The notes under the pieces: generated by a model | Told to the model about the DNA's origin: nothing | Database searches by the model: none | What the model saw: the letters and a program-made list of their open reading frames with translations, nothing else | Made by a program: the position numbers and the translations under genes | Shown here: positions 52,942-62,100 of the stretch, in pieces | Numbering within the stretch: the first letter of the stretch is position 1 | Layout of the letters: each line of letters begins with the position of its first letter | NCBI RefSeq assembly: GCF_000758605.1 | Contig: NZ_CP009282.1 | Location: 1,302,001 to 1,366,000 of the forward strand | DNA from: Paenibacillus sp. FSL R5-0912 | GTDB lineage: Bacteria > Bacillota > Bacilli > Paenibacillales > Paenibacillaceae | Reading direction: 5' to 3' | Length of the DNA stretch: 64,000 nt

Positions 52942-53895
52942 TTGGCTTTAATAAATAACAATCTCCTAAAATTGTTACAAGAGACTGCAAAGAAATATAT
53001 GGACCCTAAAGCAGAAGTTTTAAGCATTGAAAGCACTCCTATCAGTATGGGCTCACAAGCAGTTGAGTTAATGCGCCATAGTGTACTAATAAAAGTACTT
53101 GACGAAACATCGAAGTTGTCCCTTGTTTCAAAATATGCAACCAGGATTGAACGTCAGGTACTGACGAGGCTTTACTCCCAAAGAGCAAGTGTACCTTTTT
53201 CTTATTCCGATGGTTCTGAATTAGATGAAAGGTTTCTTATTTGTATACAGGATGTTGATTATCAAACAAACTATAGAAACATAAATGTTAGGTTACTTCA
53301 GAAAAGTGAAACGAAGGCACTATCATACATTCACGCCTCTAACTTTGGCCAAAGGAGAGAACTTTCATGGTTACCTGAAGTAGACAGCTTACATATAGAA
53401 AAGATGATATACGAGCGGTGGAAACCCCAATGGCAAGCTGCTAAGAGAAACGAACAGTTTATAGACATCTTCGGGGATTACATCCCCTTTGTGGAAGCTG
53501 TAGCTAATACGATTTTCGAGGATATTCAACATTTAATAAATGATGAAAGCAGCCAAGCATTAATTCATAACGACCTTAATCCAGGAAATGTATTGGTACA
53601 TAACAATACTGACGTACTTTTTATTGATTGGGAAGAAGCTAGGTATGGCTCTTTATTTTTAGATATCCCTCTGCGTTGTGGTACCTCGGAACAAATTGAG
53701 GATTACAAGGGGCTACTGGCTGATAAAAGCATAGAATTTTCTTATGATCATTTCAATCAAATGTATGCAATCGCCTCCCGCTACCTGGGACTTAGATATA
53801 TGAGTTGGAATTTAGGAGCTTGGACTAGTAATTCACACGCCAAAGATGACTTAAAGAAATATTTAGACATGGTGGTGGGAACTTCGCCAACCTAA
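52942..53895 (+). CDS. Aminoglycoside phosphotransferase-like (APH/choline kinase family) protein
   Basis: A 317-aa protein kinase-fold phosphotransferase. The catalytic loop LIHNDLNPGNVLVH (HxDxxxxN, about residue 212) and the metal-binding VLFIDWEEARYGS (about 230) are intact. The N-terminal lobe is short and divergent. TTG at 52942 follows GGGTGA by 5 bases; earlier in-frame codons lack a site. The substrate could be an antibiotic, a sugar or choline and cannot be told from sequence. It is AT-rich and sits in its own segment between CTAAC-type motifs. Confidence 0.8.
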   Translation: MALINNNLLKLLQETAKKYMDPKAEVLSIESTPISMGSQAVELMRHSVLIKVLDETSKLSLVSKYATRIERQVLTRLYSQRASVPFSYSDGSELDERFLICIQDVDYQTNYRNINVRLLQKSETKALSYIHASNFGQRRELSWLPEVDSLHIEKMIYERWKPQWQAAKRNEQFIDIFGDYIPFVEAVANTIFEDIQHLINDESSQALIHNDLNPGNVLVHNNTDVLFIDWEEARYGSLFLDIPLRCGTSEQIEDYKGLLADKSIEFSYDHFNQMYAIASRYLGLRYMSWNLGAWTSNSHAKDDLKKYLDMVVGTSPT

Positions 53896-53910
53896 CGAGA
53901 AACGTTAGTG
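53893..53910. repeat. CTAACG/CGTTAG hairpin (boundary motif 3)
   Basis: CTAACG-AGAAA-CGTTAG directly overlaps the stop codon of the phosphotransferase-like gene. It shares the CTAAC core with the motifs at 48954 and 52839. There is no T-tract, so it is not a standard terminator. Confidence 0.45.
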
Positions 53911-54162
53911 AAACAACAACACAGCGGCAGTCTATGGCTTTGGTTTTCGTTTAGAGCTGCCGCGATAGGCTAAGTTTTCTCACCATAATTTTCCTCCTTA
54001 CTGCACAGTTTGCGTCTACTGCTCAGCACGTGCAGTCACGCTCTATACAGGCATGCATCCCCCATAATAGTACATATCCCGCAAGTGAGTATCGCACCAG
54101 ATCCATACATGTTAAAATAGCAGAAATGTGTTGATCAAATCTACGTGCAGCGGGTGAATGGT

Positions 54163-55287
54163 TTGAGATTAAGAGATTTCATGGGCCCCTCGGATACTTC
54201 CGCACAGCGGCAGGCCAAGTGGATCAAGCGTTTTTTGCGTACCTATTGGCTCGTGATTGCTCTGCATTTTGCTGCGCAGCTCTGGGCCTTTCTGTTTCTT
54301 ACATACCCTATGGGACCGTATGAATTTTATTATGATGTCCTGCTCTATCCGACGCTGCTGATGAGTGCGGTTGTCGGGGTGACCCAGTTCGTCGATGCGA
54401 TTGCGCCAAAATATTCCTTTGTCCTGCTGTTTGTGTCCGGGACCATTATTGCCATGATGATTATCCATCTGAATATGGATATCCGGATTATCGGGGCGCT
54501 GATGCTGCTGCCGATTTTTGCGTCGGCGATCTTTTTCCGGCTGGATCTGACCTTATTTACGTCTGCCCTGCAGGCGGCTGCGTTCTTCATTCTCTACCGC
54601 TGGGATTACTGGTTCCAATATTATCTGAATGATTTCGATCTGATTGCCATTCCGCTATTTCTGCTGGTGGGCACGCTGGTAGCCGGCATTATTATTATTA
54701 ACGGGCGGGAGCTGGCGAGTGATCTGGAAGCGACACTGACCGCCAAGCAGAATCTGATGATCGAGAATGCGGTGATCCGCAAGCTGTCCACTACGGATGC
54801 GCTGACCGGCCTGTACAATCATATCTCCTTCCATGAGTTCTACGACAAAGCGCTGGAGTATGGGAATCAGGGTGCGCCGTTTCATCTGGCCTTGATTGAT
54901 ATAGACAATTTCAAGCTGGTTAATGATAAATATGGACATCGTACAGGGGATATTGTGCTGGCGAGGGTCGCGAAAGTGATTAAGGAATTCATCTCTCCAG
55001 CGGATATCGCCGCACGTTACGGCGGTGAGGAATTCGCCATATTGTTGTTTGAGAAGACCTTTGAGGAAGCATATGAGCGGATAGAATGTATCCGCCAGAA
55101 GCTGTCGGAAACATTCCATGAGGAAATGGAAGGCCGGGAAGTTACCGTTAGTATCGGCCTCCAGAGCTATTCCGAAGGGATCACCAAAGAAAAGCTGTTT
55201 GAAGAAGTTGATAATCTGCTCTACACGGCTAAGCATTCCGGTAAGAATAAGACCCTCACTCCGCTGACCCAGCTGATTGTGGTGTAG
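54163..55287 (+). CDS. Membrane diguanylate cyclase (GGDEF domain)
   Basis: A 374-aa protein with about five or six N-terminal transmembrane helices (residues 22-190) and a C-terminal GGDEF domain whose active site reads ARYGGEEFAI (about 282-291), with the substrate region ALIDIDNFKLVNDKYGHRTG. It would make cyclic di-GMP from GTP in response to a membrane signal. No RxxD inhibitory site is obvious five residues before GGEEF. TTG at 54163 is preferred because GGGTGA is 5 bases upstream; GTG 54145 is an alternative. Confidence 0.88.
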   Translation: MRLRDFMGPSDTSAQRQAKWIKRFLRTYWLVIALHFAAQLWAFLFLTYPMGPYEFYYDVLLYPTLLMSAVVGVTQFVDAIAPKYSFVLLFVSGTIIAMMIIHLNMDIRIIGALMLLPIFASAIFFRLDLTLFTSALQAAAFFILYRWDYWFQYYLNDFDLIAIPLFLLVGTLVAGIIIINGRELASDLEATLTAKQNLMIENAVIRKLSTTDALTGLYNHISFHEFYDKALEYGNQGAPFHLALIDIDNFKLVNDKYGHRTGDIVLARVAKVIKEFISPADIAARYGGEEFAILLFEKTFEEAYERIECIRQKLSETFHEEMEGREVTVSIGLQSYSEGITKEKLFEEVDNLLYTAKHSGKNKTLTPLTQLIVV

Positions 55288-55317
55288 CCTGCACGGTTGC
55301 GCTCTATAACCGGGGTG

Positions 55318-55890
55318 TTATCCGGGCGGGCCTTCATCCTCCGCAGCCTTCTTCCGCGCCCGGAACCGTCTGACCTTCATCAGATTGCCGCACATCTTGT
55401 CATCGCAGTAGCGCTTCGAGCGGTTGCGGGTATCGTCGTAATAGACCCAGAGACAATCGGGATTCCCGCAGATCCGGAAGCGTGAGGACTCCTTCTCCAT
55501 TAATGCTTCGGCAAAAGAAGCCGCTATCTCCGCCATAATCTGCTCCCAGTCTGCACGCTGGGGGAGCAATGAAATCCCGGCTTCGCCGCCGGTACCCCAG
55601 ACTACTTTCCGCAGAACAGGCCCGTTGCTCATATATTGATTCAGCTGTACCAGCAGAGCGTTTTCCGTAGGTTGTCCCTGTACCAGCCGTTGTACCTCGT
55701 CCCATAATAATCCGCGCAACTGCTTCAGCCGCTCCAGTTCAACCGGCAGAATCGGTCCTGCCGCAGGTAATTTCTGTGCCGCCAGCCATTCTGCCAGCCA
55801 CTCCGGTTCATCCAGCCTGTCCCGGTCCTTGCTCCGGTCGCCTGTCCGCCAATTCCGCCAGTAGCTGTTAATGAAATCCTCCCACAGCAA
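55318..55890 (-). CDS. CGNR zinc-finger protein (ABATE domain)
   Basis: A 190-aa protein with an N-terminal ABATE-type helical domain and a C-terminal CGNR zinc finger (RICGNPDCLWVYYDDT; RSKRYCDDKMCGN with Cys ligands in a C-x4-C ... C-x4-C pattern). Family members are putative DNA-binding stress regulators. It starts with TTG, with AAGGA about 10 bases upstream. It is convergent with the diguanylate cyclase gene, 30 bp apart. Confidence 0.85.
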   Translation of the reverse strand: MLWEDFINSYWRNWRTGDRSKDRDRLDEPEWLAEWLAAQKLPAAGPILPVELERLKQLRGLLWDEVQRLVQGQPTENALLVQLNQYMSNGPVLRKVVWGTGGEAGISLLPQRADWEQIMAEIAASFAEALMEKESSRFRICGNPDCLWVYYDDTRNRSKRYCDDKMCGNLMKVRRFRARKKAAEDEGPPG

Positions 55891-56159
55891 GCTTCATCGT
55901 TCCTTTCACCGTGATGTTTCCTTTGATTGTAACAGTTAAAAATAAGTTTTGCTAGTTACTTGAAGCGCTTCGGCAAATATGCTACATTGCTAATGTAACC
56001 TTCATTAAGGTTGTTTAACCGTTACGAAATTCGGATTTTCTAAGCTCTGTAATCAGGGAGCGAATGCTCCGAGAAACGAAGCTGATGATTTCGAAGCTTG
56101 CCTTACTGCGAAGAAACTCGAGGTGCATAGGCTCCGCAAAACTTTTAGGAGGGTGAAAT
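55891..56159. other. Intergenic region upstream of the DinB gene with possible dispersed repeat
   Basis: About 270 bp without a gene. GGGAGCGAATGCTCC near 56057 forms a small hairpin, and the surrounding ~100 bp (GATGATTTCGAAGCTTGCC, GCGAAGAAACTCGAGG) resembles dispersed intergenic sequence I associate with Paenibacillus. This was not verified. AGGAGGG at its right end serves the DinB gene. Confidence 0.3.
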
Positions 56160-56654
56160 ATGCAAAATAAGATTAGCGATGTTCTGGTGGAGAACTGGGA
56201 TTATGTGATGGATGTTGAGGATTGGCAGCCGCCGCTTAAAGACGCGCTTGAAGGTGTGACTAGTGAACAGGCAAGCTGGAAGCCGGAGGGGGCAGCGGGC
56301 AATTCTATCTGGGAGACCGTCAACCATCTGACTTATTATAAGGAACGTCTGCTGCGCAAGCTTAAGGGCCTGGAGAAATTGCCTGATCTTGAGAGCAATG
56401 ATGCTACGTTTACGGTAACGGAGAGCGGGGAAGAGGCGTGGAAACAGGCAGTTGCCAAGCTGAAGTCCGTTCATGCCTCTTTGCGGGAGATTATTGTGGC
56501 CCTTGAGGAAGGCGCTTATGAATGGGGCGGCTCCGGACATGCACCGGGCGAAGAAGTGATGAGTCTGATTCTGCATGATTCCTACCATACCGGACAGATC
56601 GTACTGGTCCGCAAGCTGCAGGGCTCCTGGCCGGGCCAACGCAGTTTTGACTAA
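56160..56654 (+). CDS. DinB-like four-helix-bundle protein
   Basis: A 164-aa DinB/YfiT-superfamily protein. The metal-binding His residues are in NHLTYYKERLLR (about 59) and HDSYHTGQIVLVRK (about 140). These small metal-binding proteins often act as thiol-dependent transferases or detoxifying enzymes. AGGAGG precedes the ATG. It is monocistronic with its own terminator. Confidence 0.88.
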   Translation: MQNKISDVLVENWDYVMDVEDWQPPLKDALEGVTSEQASWKPEGAAGNSIWETVNHLTYYKERLLRKLKGLEKLPDLESNDATFTVTESGEEAWKQAVAKLKSVHASLREIIVALEEGAYEWGGSGHAPGEEVMSLILHDSYHTGQIVLVRKLQGSWPGQRSFD

Positions 56655-56667
56655 AAGCTGATTTTCA

Positions 56668-56711
56668 GCAGAAACGGATGCTGTCCCTTAGGACGGCGCC
56701 GTTTCTTTTTG
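56668..56711 (+). terminator. Rho-independent terminator
   Basis: AGAAACGG (56670-56677) pairs with CCGTTTCT (56699-56706), followed by TTTT. It follows the DinB gene. Confidence 0.75.
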
Positions 56712-56777
56712 TTTCAGTCCGAAACACGGGGGTTAATGGAAGACATACAGCTAACGAACCGAGAGGAGAGATTGAAG

Positions 56778-56945
56778 ATGGAACCGAATACCAAGGATAG
56801 AAGCATTGAGGTCGAACGGACAGAGGTACACAAGAAATCCGATTCCAGTCTCGTCGCATCCACCTTTATTAAATATGCCGCGTATATTATCATCATTTTT
56901 GGACTGCTGTTCTTCCTGGTGAAGTATGTATTCCCGATGTTCTAA
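56778..56945 (+). CDS. Small tail-anchored membrane protein, unknown function
   Basis: A 55-aa protein: a charged N-terminus (EPNTKDRSIEVERTEVHKKS) and one C-terminal transmembrane helix (about 32-52). The ATG at 56778 follows AGGAG by 9 bases; longer frames from 56709 include this site internally. It ends at a strong terminator. No family recognised. Confidence 0.7.
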   Translation: MEPNTKDRSIEVERTEVHKKSDSSLVASTFIKYAAYIIIIFGLLFFLVKYVFPMF

Positions 56946-56975
56946 GCAACAGAATCCGGCCTGGATATATATGTT

Positions 56976-57028
56976 AAAGGGAGTGCCTCACAGCCATGAT
57001 TTCTACGGCTGCGCGGTCACTCCCTTTT
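56976..57028. terminator. Rho-independent terminator
   Basis: AAAGGGAGTG (56976-56985) pairs with CACTCCCTTT (57018-57027). It lies between the small membrane gene and cmpA, and could act in both directions. Confidence 0.78.
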
Positions 57029-57058
57029 GGCGCTTACGGATATAATGCGGAATAATAC

Positions 57059-57196
57059 CTATACGTCTTTGGTGATGAATTCACGGGTTTCGGCAGAATT
57101 CCGGTAAAAGAACCAGCATTCATTCAGCAGTTTGATCTGACGGCGGTCTTTCTTGAAATAAGCCTTCATGAGCTGTTGGCAAAGCCACTGCGGCAA
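57059..57196 (-). CDS. cmpA: Cortex morphogenetic protein CmpA
   Basis: A 45-aa protein whose first 35 residues match B. subtilis CmpA (37 aa): PQWLCQQLMKAYFKKDRRQI, then LLNECWFFYR. CmpA is a sporulation protein that links coat and cortex assembly through SpoIVA quality control. Translation should begin at TTG 57196, 7 bases after GAGGAGG (57204-57210); longer in-frame starts lie upstream of that site. The C-terminal tail (NSAETREFITKDV) extends beyond the B. subtilis protein. In B. subtilis, cmpA lies near ydcI (tex) and ydcK (sprT-like), matching this window apart from the intervening accessory DNA. Confidence 0.88.
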   Translation of the reverse strand: MPQWLCQQLMKAYFKKDRRQIKLLNECWFFYRNSAETREFITKDV

Positions 57197-57323
57197 GGGT
57201 ACCCCTCCTCTGGCATGCATCCTATGTACAGATAGCATATGGAGAAGGCCGCCCAAAGGTGCGGCAGCAGCATTCATTTACAGGTGGTAATTAGCCGTAC
57301 AGCTCGATCCATACAACTGCTAG

Positions 57324-57683
57324 CTACTGCACACTTTCCTCTTCCTCTTCGTACCATTGCTCCAGCTGGGCCTGCAGCGCGCGGATTTCCGTTAATAACG
57401 AGATCAGCGGATACTCAGTCTCTTGTATAGAGGCAAAAGCATTTTCCAGACGGTTGATATAGGCCAGTCCGGACTCCAGGTGATGCTCCTGACGCAGCAG
57501 CTCCAGGGAATCGCACTCGGCAATCGCCCGCGGCAGACCGGGTACATTCTCCGCAGTCAGCTTGTCAATTTCTTTATTCAGGCGAAGATTGAGGGCGCTC
57601 AGCTGGTAAGCATACTCCTCCGGCATCTCCACGAATTGCAGTTCCTGATCCTGCTGCAAAATTACATACCGCATTTTCGGCAT
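57324..57683 (-). CDS. Conserved small helical protein, unknown function
   Basis: A 119-aa acidic, largely helical protein (LQFVEMPEEYAYQLSALNLR; INRLENAFASIQETEYPLIS) ending in an acidic tail. GGAGGG precedes the ATG at 57683. No domain recognised. It lies between cmpA and the SprT gene, upstream of cmpA on the same strand. Confidence 0.7.
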   Translation of the reverse strand: MPKMRYVILQQDQELQFVEMPEEYAYQLSALNLRLNKEIDKLTAENVPGLPRAIAECDSLELLRQEHHLESGLAYINRLENAFASIQETEYPLISLLTEIRALQAQLEQWYEEEEESVQ

Positions 57684-57795
57684 AACTCATTCTCCCTCCG
57701 GACTTGTCTTCCTTCTTGACAGTGTAGCCTATGGGCAAGTTACAATTCAAGTAGAGATCTTATTTCCTTAAGGAGAGGAGCCGTGAAGGAGCGTT

Positions 57796-58290
57796 ATGAT
57801 AAGTATGAGCAACGAAGAGCTGCAGCAGTGGATCGAGCAGGTGTCACTGAACAGCTTCGGCGTGCCTTTCCGGCATACAGCCAGCTTTAACAGCAGACTT
57901 ACGACAACGGGCGGACGATATTTTACCAAAAGCCATAATATAGAGATCAATCCCCAGCAGCTTGCCATCCACGGCCGGGAGGAGACGGAGAAGATTATTA
58001 AGCATGAGCTCTGCCACTACCATCTGCATCTGGCGAAGCGGGGATATATGCACCGGGATGATGATTTCAAAACACTGCTCGCCCGGGTCGGGGGCAGCCG
58101 CTACTGCCAGACACTGCCGGGAGCCAAGGCGCGTAAGCCACAGCCTTACCGGTACAAGCTGGTGTGCGTGGCCTGTGCCACCGAATATCTGCGCAAACGC
58201 AGAGCCGATCCGAAGCGTTACCGCTGCGGGAAATGTTCGGGCAAGCTGAAGCTGGTCACCCTGGAGGCAGACGGGAGTCCGGCTACTTAA
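57796..58290 (+). CDS. SprT-family zinc-metallopeptidase-like protein
   Basis: A 164-aa SprT-like protein with the zincin motif HELCHYH at residues 70-76 and a C-terminal zinc ribbon (VCVACATEYLRKR and YRCGKCSGKL, two CxxC pairs). The B. subtilis counterpart is YdcK, next to cmpA. ATG 57796 follows AAGGAG by 4 bases; ATG 57805 is an alternative. Its stop overlaps the convergent pentapeptide gene by 4 bp. Confidence 0.88.
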   Translation: MISMSNEELQQWIEQVSLNSFGVPFRHTASFNSRLTTTGGRYFTKSHNIEINPQQLAIHGREETEKIIKHELCHYHLHLAKRGYMHRDDDFKTLLARVGGSRYCQTLPGAKARKPQPYRYKLVCVACATEYLRKRRADPKRYRCGKCSGKLKLVTLEADGSPAT

Positions 58291-58928
58291 TATTTAATCA
58301 CGAGTCCCAGCAGTCCGGCGAATGAAGCCGCCTGCTCCGCCGAGATTACACAGCCGTCCAGATCCTGGAGGTCAACCACTAGGCCGGTGAATTCGCAATC
58401 GCTCAGGTCAATATCCTTCAGCTTGCACCCGGCCAGTGTGGCCTGATCCAGATTGCATTCAGAGAAGTAAAGGCCGCTTAGGCTGGACTGATAATAATCC
58501 GCGCTGATCAGCGAACAGCGCTCGAAGGACGCTCCTTTGAAATTCGCAAACCTGAACACCGCGAACTCCCCGATGCACCCGGTCACCGATACATTTTGAA
58601 ACCGCGATCTCGTGAAGTCCGTGCCAATCAGCCGGCAATCCCTGAATTCTGTCCGGTGCATGAAGGCATCGCTGAAATCCACATTGGACAGGTCACAATG
58701 ATCGAAGATGACGTCGGTAAGCTCAATTCCGTGTAAGGAAGATTCAGTAATGGTGACGTTCTTGAAGATGGTTTTGTCAAAAGAAACTCTGGCGGCGTCC
58801 TGATATTCAATGAGGGAACCTGAAATGAGGCAGCGGCTGAATTCGTCTTTGGAAGACAGAGAATGAATCTGCTGCGGCAGCAAAAGCTCCGGTTCCGGGA
58901 TTCGAGGTTGTTCGATCTTGTTATTCAT
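58287..58928 (-). CDS. Pentapeptide-repeat protein
   Basis: A 213-aa protein with about 20 consecutive pentapeptide repeats (A(D/N)LXX pattern, for example TDVIFDHCDLSNVDFSDAFM and LYFSECNLDQATLAGCKLKD), forming a right-handed quadrilateral beta-helix. The fold resembles QnrB/MfpA-type proteins that mimic DNA and bind gyrase, but most pentapeptide proteins have other or unknown roles. GGAGG lies 5 bases before the ATG. Confidence 0.85.
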   Translation of the reverse strand: MNNKIEQPRIPEPELLLPQQIHSLSSKDEFSRCLISGSLIEYQDAARVSFDKTIFKNVTITESSLHGIELTDVIFDHCDLSNVDFSDAFMHRTEFRDCRLIGTDFTRSRFQNVSVTGCIGEFAVFRFANFKGASFERCSLISADYYQSSLSGLYFSECNLDQATLAGCKLKDIDLSDCEFTGLVVDLQDLDGCVISAEQAASFAGLLGLVIKY

Positions 58929-59155
58929 GAATGCCTCCGTAGAATTAGTTCCATCCGTTCAAGTATGGACAACTTGGCGGCTGAATGAGTTAACTATCCT
59001 GCGAACCGGGACTTTTGTCAATTACAGCGGCTACAGCCCGCCTTAAGCATGTACGTACAAATACACCTGTGGATGGATAAAATCACACATCGTCTTGTAA
59101 GCGTTACCACACTAAGATGAACAAGAAGTCCATTTTAGTTAGAGGGGGCGCACTT

Positions 59156-62100
59156 ATGAAACGATTCAGGTCCGCGGTCGCGGGTCTGCTGGCGCTGTTG
59201 CTGTTTTTTCCAACCCTGAGCCTGCAGGGAGCCGGCGGGTTCGTTCATGCAGACGGTATCGGGGGGACAGGTGCAGCGCAAATTCCTACAGGCACCGTTC
59301 TGATCAAGAACAAGTGGAAAAACAATTTTTTGTACGAGACCAGTGAAGGCGTTGTCCGCTACGGGATGACCAATCCGGCTGACACCTCTTCCCACTGGAC
59401 CGTGGCGACGGAGGGGGGCTTGTCACGGATTCAGAATGTGAAGACAGGCCACTTCATTACGCTTGAAGGCAATGCGGGCAAAGAGGATTCACTCAAGGCA
59501 GCTGCTGCCCCGGGCGGGGGGAGCACTGCTGACCAATGGCTGATAGATACTTCAAACAGAGCCGGCTATATGGTCATCCGCAGTGCAACCGCTCCGGAGA
59601 GCAAGCTGGTCATCCATGAGGAGAATCAGCTGGGTTATGCCCAGGCCAGCGCGGATATCAACATTACATTTGAAAGTCCGCAGTGGACTTTTGTAGACCT
59701 TGATACCGCACTTAGTGTGCGGCTGGAGAGCCGCTTCCGCCCGGGTCAGGTCATGTATGAGGATAAGCAAGGCAATGCCCTCTATGGAGAGCAGCCGTCC
59801 AGCAATAGGGCCGCACTCTGGATCTTTGAAGAGGGGACAGATGCGGGAAGCCTTCGGATCCGCAATCTGGAGACAGGCCACTTTCTGGGGCAGAACGAGA
59901 TTACCTGGGCCGGGCTTCAGGTAACGGTAATTGATCCGGTGAAGCCGGGCTTAAGTGAATGGATTCAGGAAGCCGCACCCGGGACAGAAGGAATGGGGTA
60001 TGTGGCTTACCGGAACTATGGCTTGACCGAGGGCGGCGGTTCTTTATGGTTAAACGCCCAGTTTCCTACGGACAATAATGTCCGCTCCAATACTTGGACG
60101 GGCGGACCGGGTAATCCCAGTGCACAGTGGCGGATTGTTCCGTTCATTGGTTCGCAGCCGGTGCGGCTGGGCACCTATACGGATGAACAGTCTGCAACGG
60201 ATTTTCTCTATGAAGCGGCAGCTGCCGGTCAATTGGGGCACGGGACCATTGGCGCAGGCGGCCTGAACGGAATGGTCTATCAATGGATTGCCGAGGACTA
60301 TGACGGCCATAAACGCATCCGCAATGCAGCAACCGGACATTATCTGAACTATGCGGATGGTATCGCTGCTGCCGTGACGATGAATAGTAGTCTGCCTTCT
60401 GATCAGTGGGATTTCAATGAATCGGATGATTATGATGACTACCAGACGATTGAGAATGTAGGGACTCCGGGGATATATCTGGCTCAGCTGGGAGGCGCGC
60501 AAGCCGGCGCCGGCTCTGATGCCACTTCGCTGTCCGCCCAGTGGCAGCTGCTTGATCCGAATATGCCGGCAGACGGGGCCCTGCACTACTTCAGGATCCA
60601 GAATACCTGGCAGTCCTTCTACTGGTATGAGAGCAGCGACGGTGTGCTGAAATACGGCAATATGCAGGAGGATGGGTCAGACCAGTGGCTGATTGAGAAG
60701 TACAACGGCCGCAAGCTTTTCAAGAATAAAAAAACAGGCCACTACATGAATGTAGCGCAGATGCCGGATGGTCATATTTCAGTGGCTCCGCTTGGCAGTA
60801 AGGATAATGTGGACCCGGCGTACATCTGGACTGGCAGAAATACCGGAGACAGCACGTATGTTATTGCCAATGTGCTGGATAAGGAGCCAAATAAGCATCC
60901 GCTGAAGTATATTTCTTTGCAGAATCTGACCAAATATGCCGAATATGGGGTGATCAATCCCGATTGGGGCAGTCCCAAGTGGACGTTCGTACCCGTAACC
61001 GAGAAGAAACATGATTTGTTCCGCTTCAAGCTGGATGGAGTGAACGGGGAAGATCAGTATCTTAAGGATGATGCTGTTCCTGCTCCTGTGCTGAAGGTTA
61101 CGCTTCCGGTTAATGATGATACCGTTACAGAGGATGTATATGATCCGCAGGATCAGGCTGGCGGAGACCTGGAGGATATAGCGGAGAAGGCTGGTTTGGA
61201 AGAAGAGCCCCCGCTTAGTGCAGGTGGCGGTGCTGCTGCTGCTGATCCGACGGTCGGTCAGGCTACGTACGGAGAGCTTATTCCCGGAGACGATTCCTTC
61301 GTCTGGCAGCTGATCGATATCCCGGGCAGCAATGGTGCGGTAAAGATTAAGAATAGAGGGACCGGCAGGTTCATCTCTCTGGAGAGTCTGGGGGCGGTGA
61401 TTGAACAGGAAGAACCGCCGGCTCCTGTCCGGACTGAGCAGACGGTATATGACGTCTGGGCAAGCATCAGATGGATAGTTGATATGCAGGAATCCGGACG
61501 GACTACCTTCAAAAGTGCCTGGGCAGGCCATTACCTGTATGGCGCCGCTGATGATAACGGCTATCCGGTAATCCGGATTAGCAAGGCTGCGGATGCCCCC
61601 ACCAGAAACAGTGCGCAGTTTACTGCTGAACCTGTTTTCGAACCGGTACCGCCTCTTCCAGTCACCCCTGTCCGGTTCAAAAATGCAGGCACCGGAGATT
61701 ACCTGTACGAGAACGAACACGGCGTGGTCCTATACGGCCAACCTGCTTCAGATAACGGCTACTCGCACTGGAGCATCGTTACGAATGAAGGGCAGCAATA
61801 TATCGTGAATCGGGCCACGGGCCACTATATTACTTTGAATAGTGATTACTCATTCCTGGAGAGTACCGGCGGTGATCCGGCGGATACCGGCGCTTCAGCA
61901 TGGGATATCAGTCTCGCTGCGGATGCCAAGCATTATACCGTCCGCAGTCTCTACGGTGAATATAACGATGAGTACATCCATCTACAGAACAAGACGGGAT
62001 ATGCTGAGCGTGCATTGCTGCTGGACACTGAGGCCTCATTGCAGTGGACCCTGGAAGCTGCACCGCAGGACTTCGGCATGCCGGAAGGTGAAGCCAGAAA

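Noticed and set aside
53921..53968. Terminator formed by GCGGCAG/CTGCCGC after the phosphotransferase-like gene
   Set aside because: The stem is separated by about 30 bases and has no T-tract, so it is not convincing.
40660..57058. Integrated prophage or transposon
   Set aside because: No integrase, transposase, terminase, capsid or clear terminal inverted repeats were seen. The content is mixed accessory genes rather than one element.
58287..58928. Qnr fluoroquinolone-resistance protein
   Set aside because: Pentapeptide repeats are present, but the specific loops of Qnr are not identifiable and most such proteins are not resistance factors.
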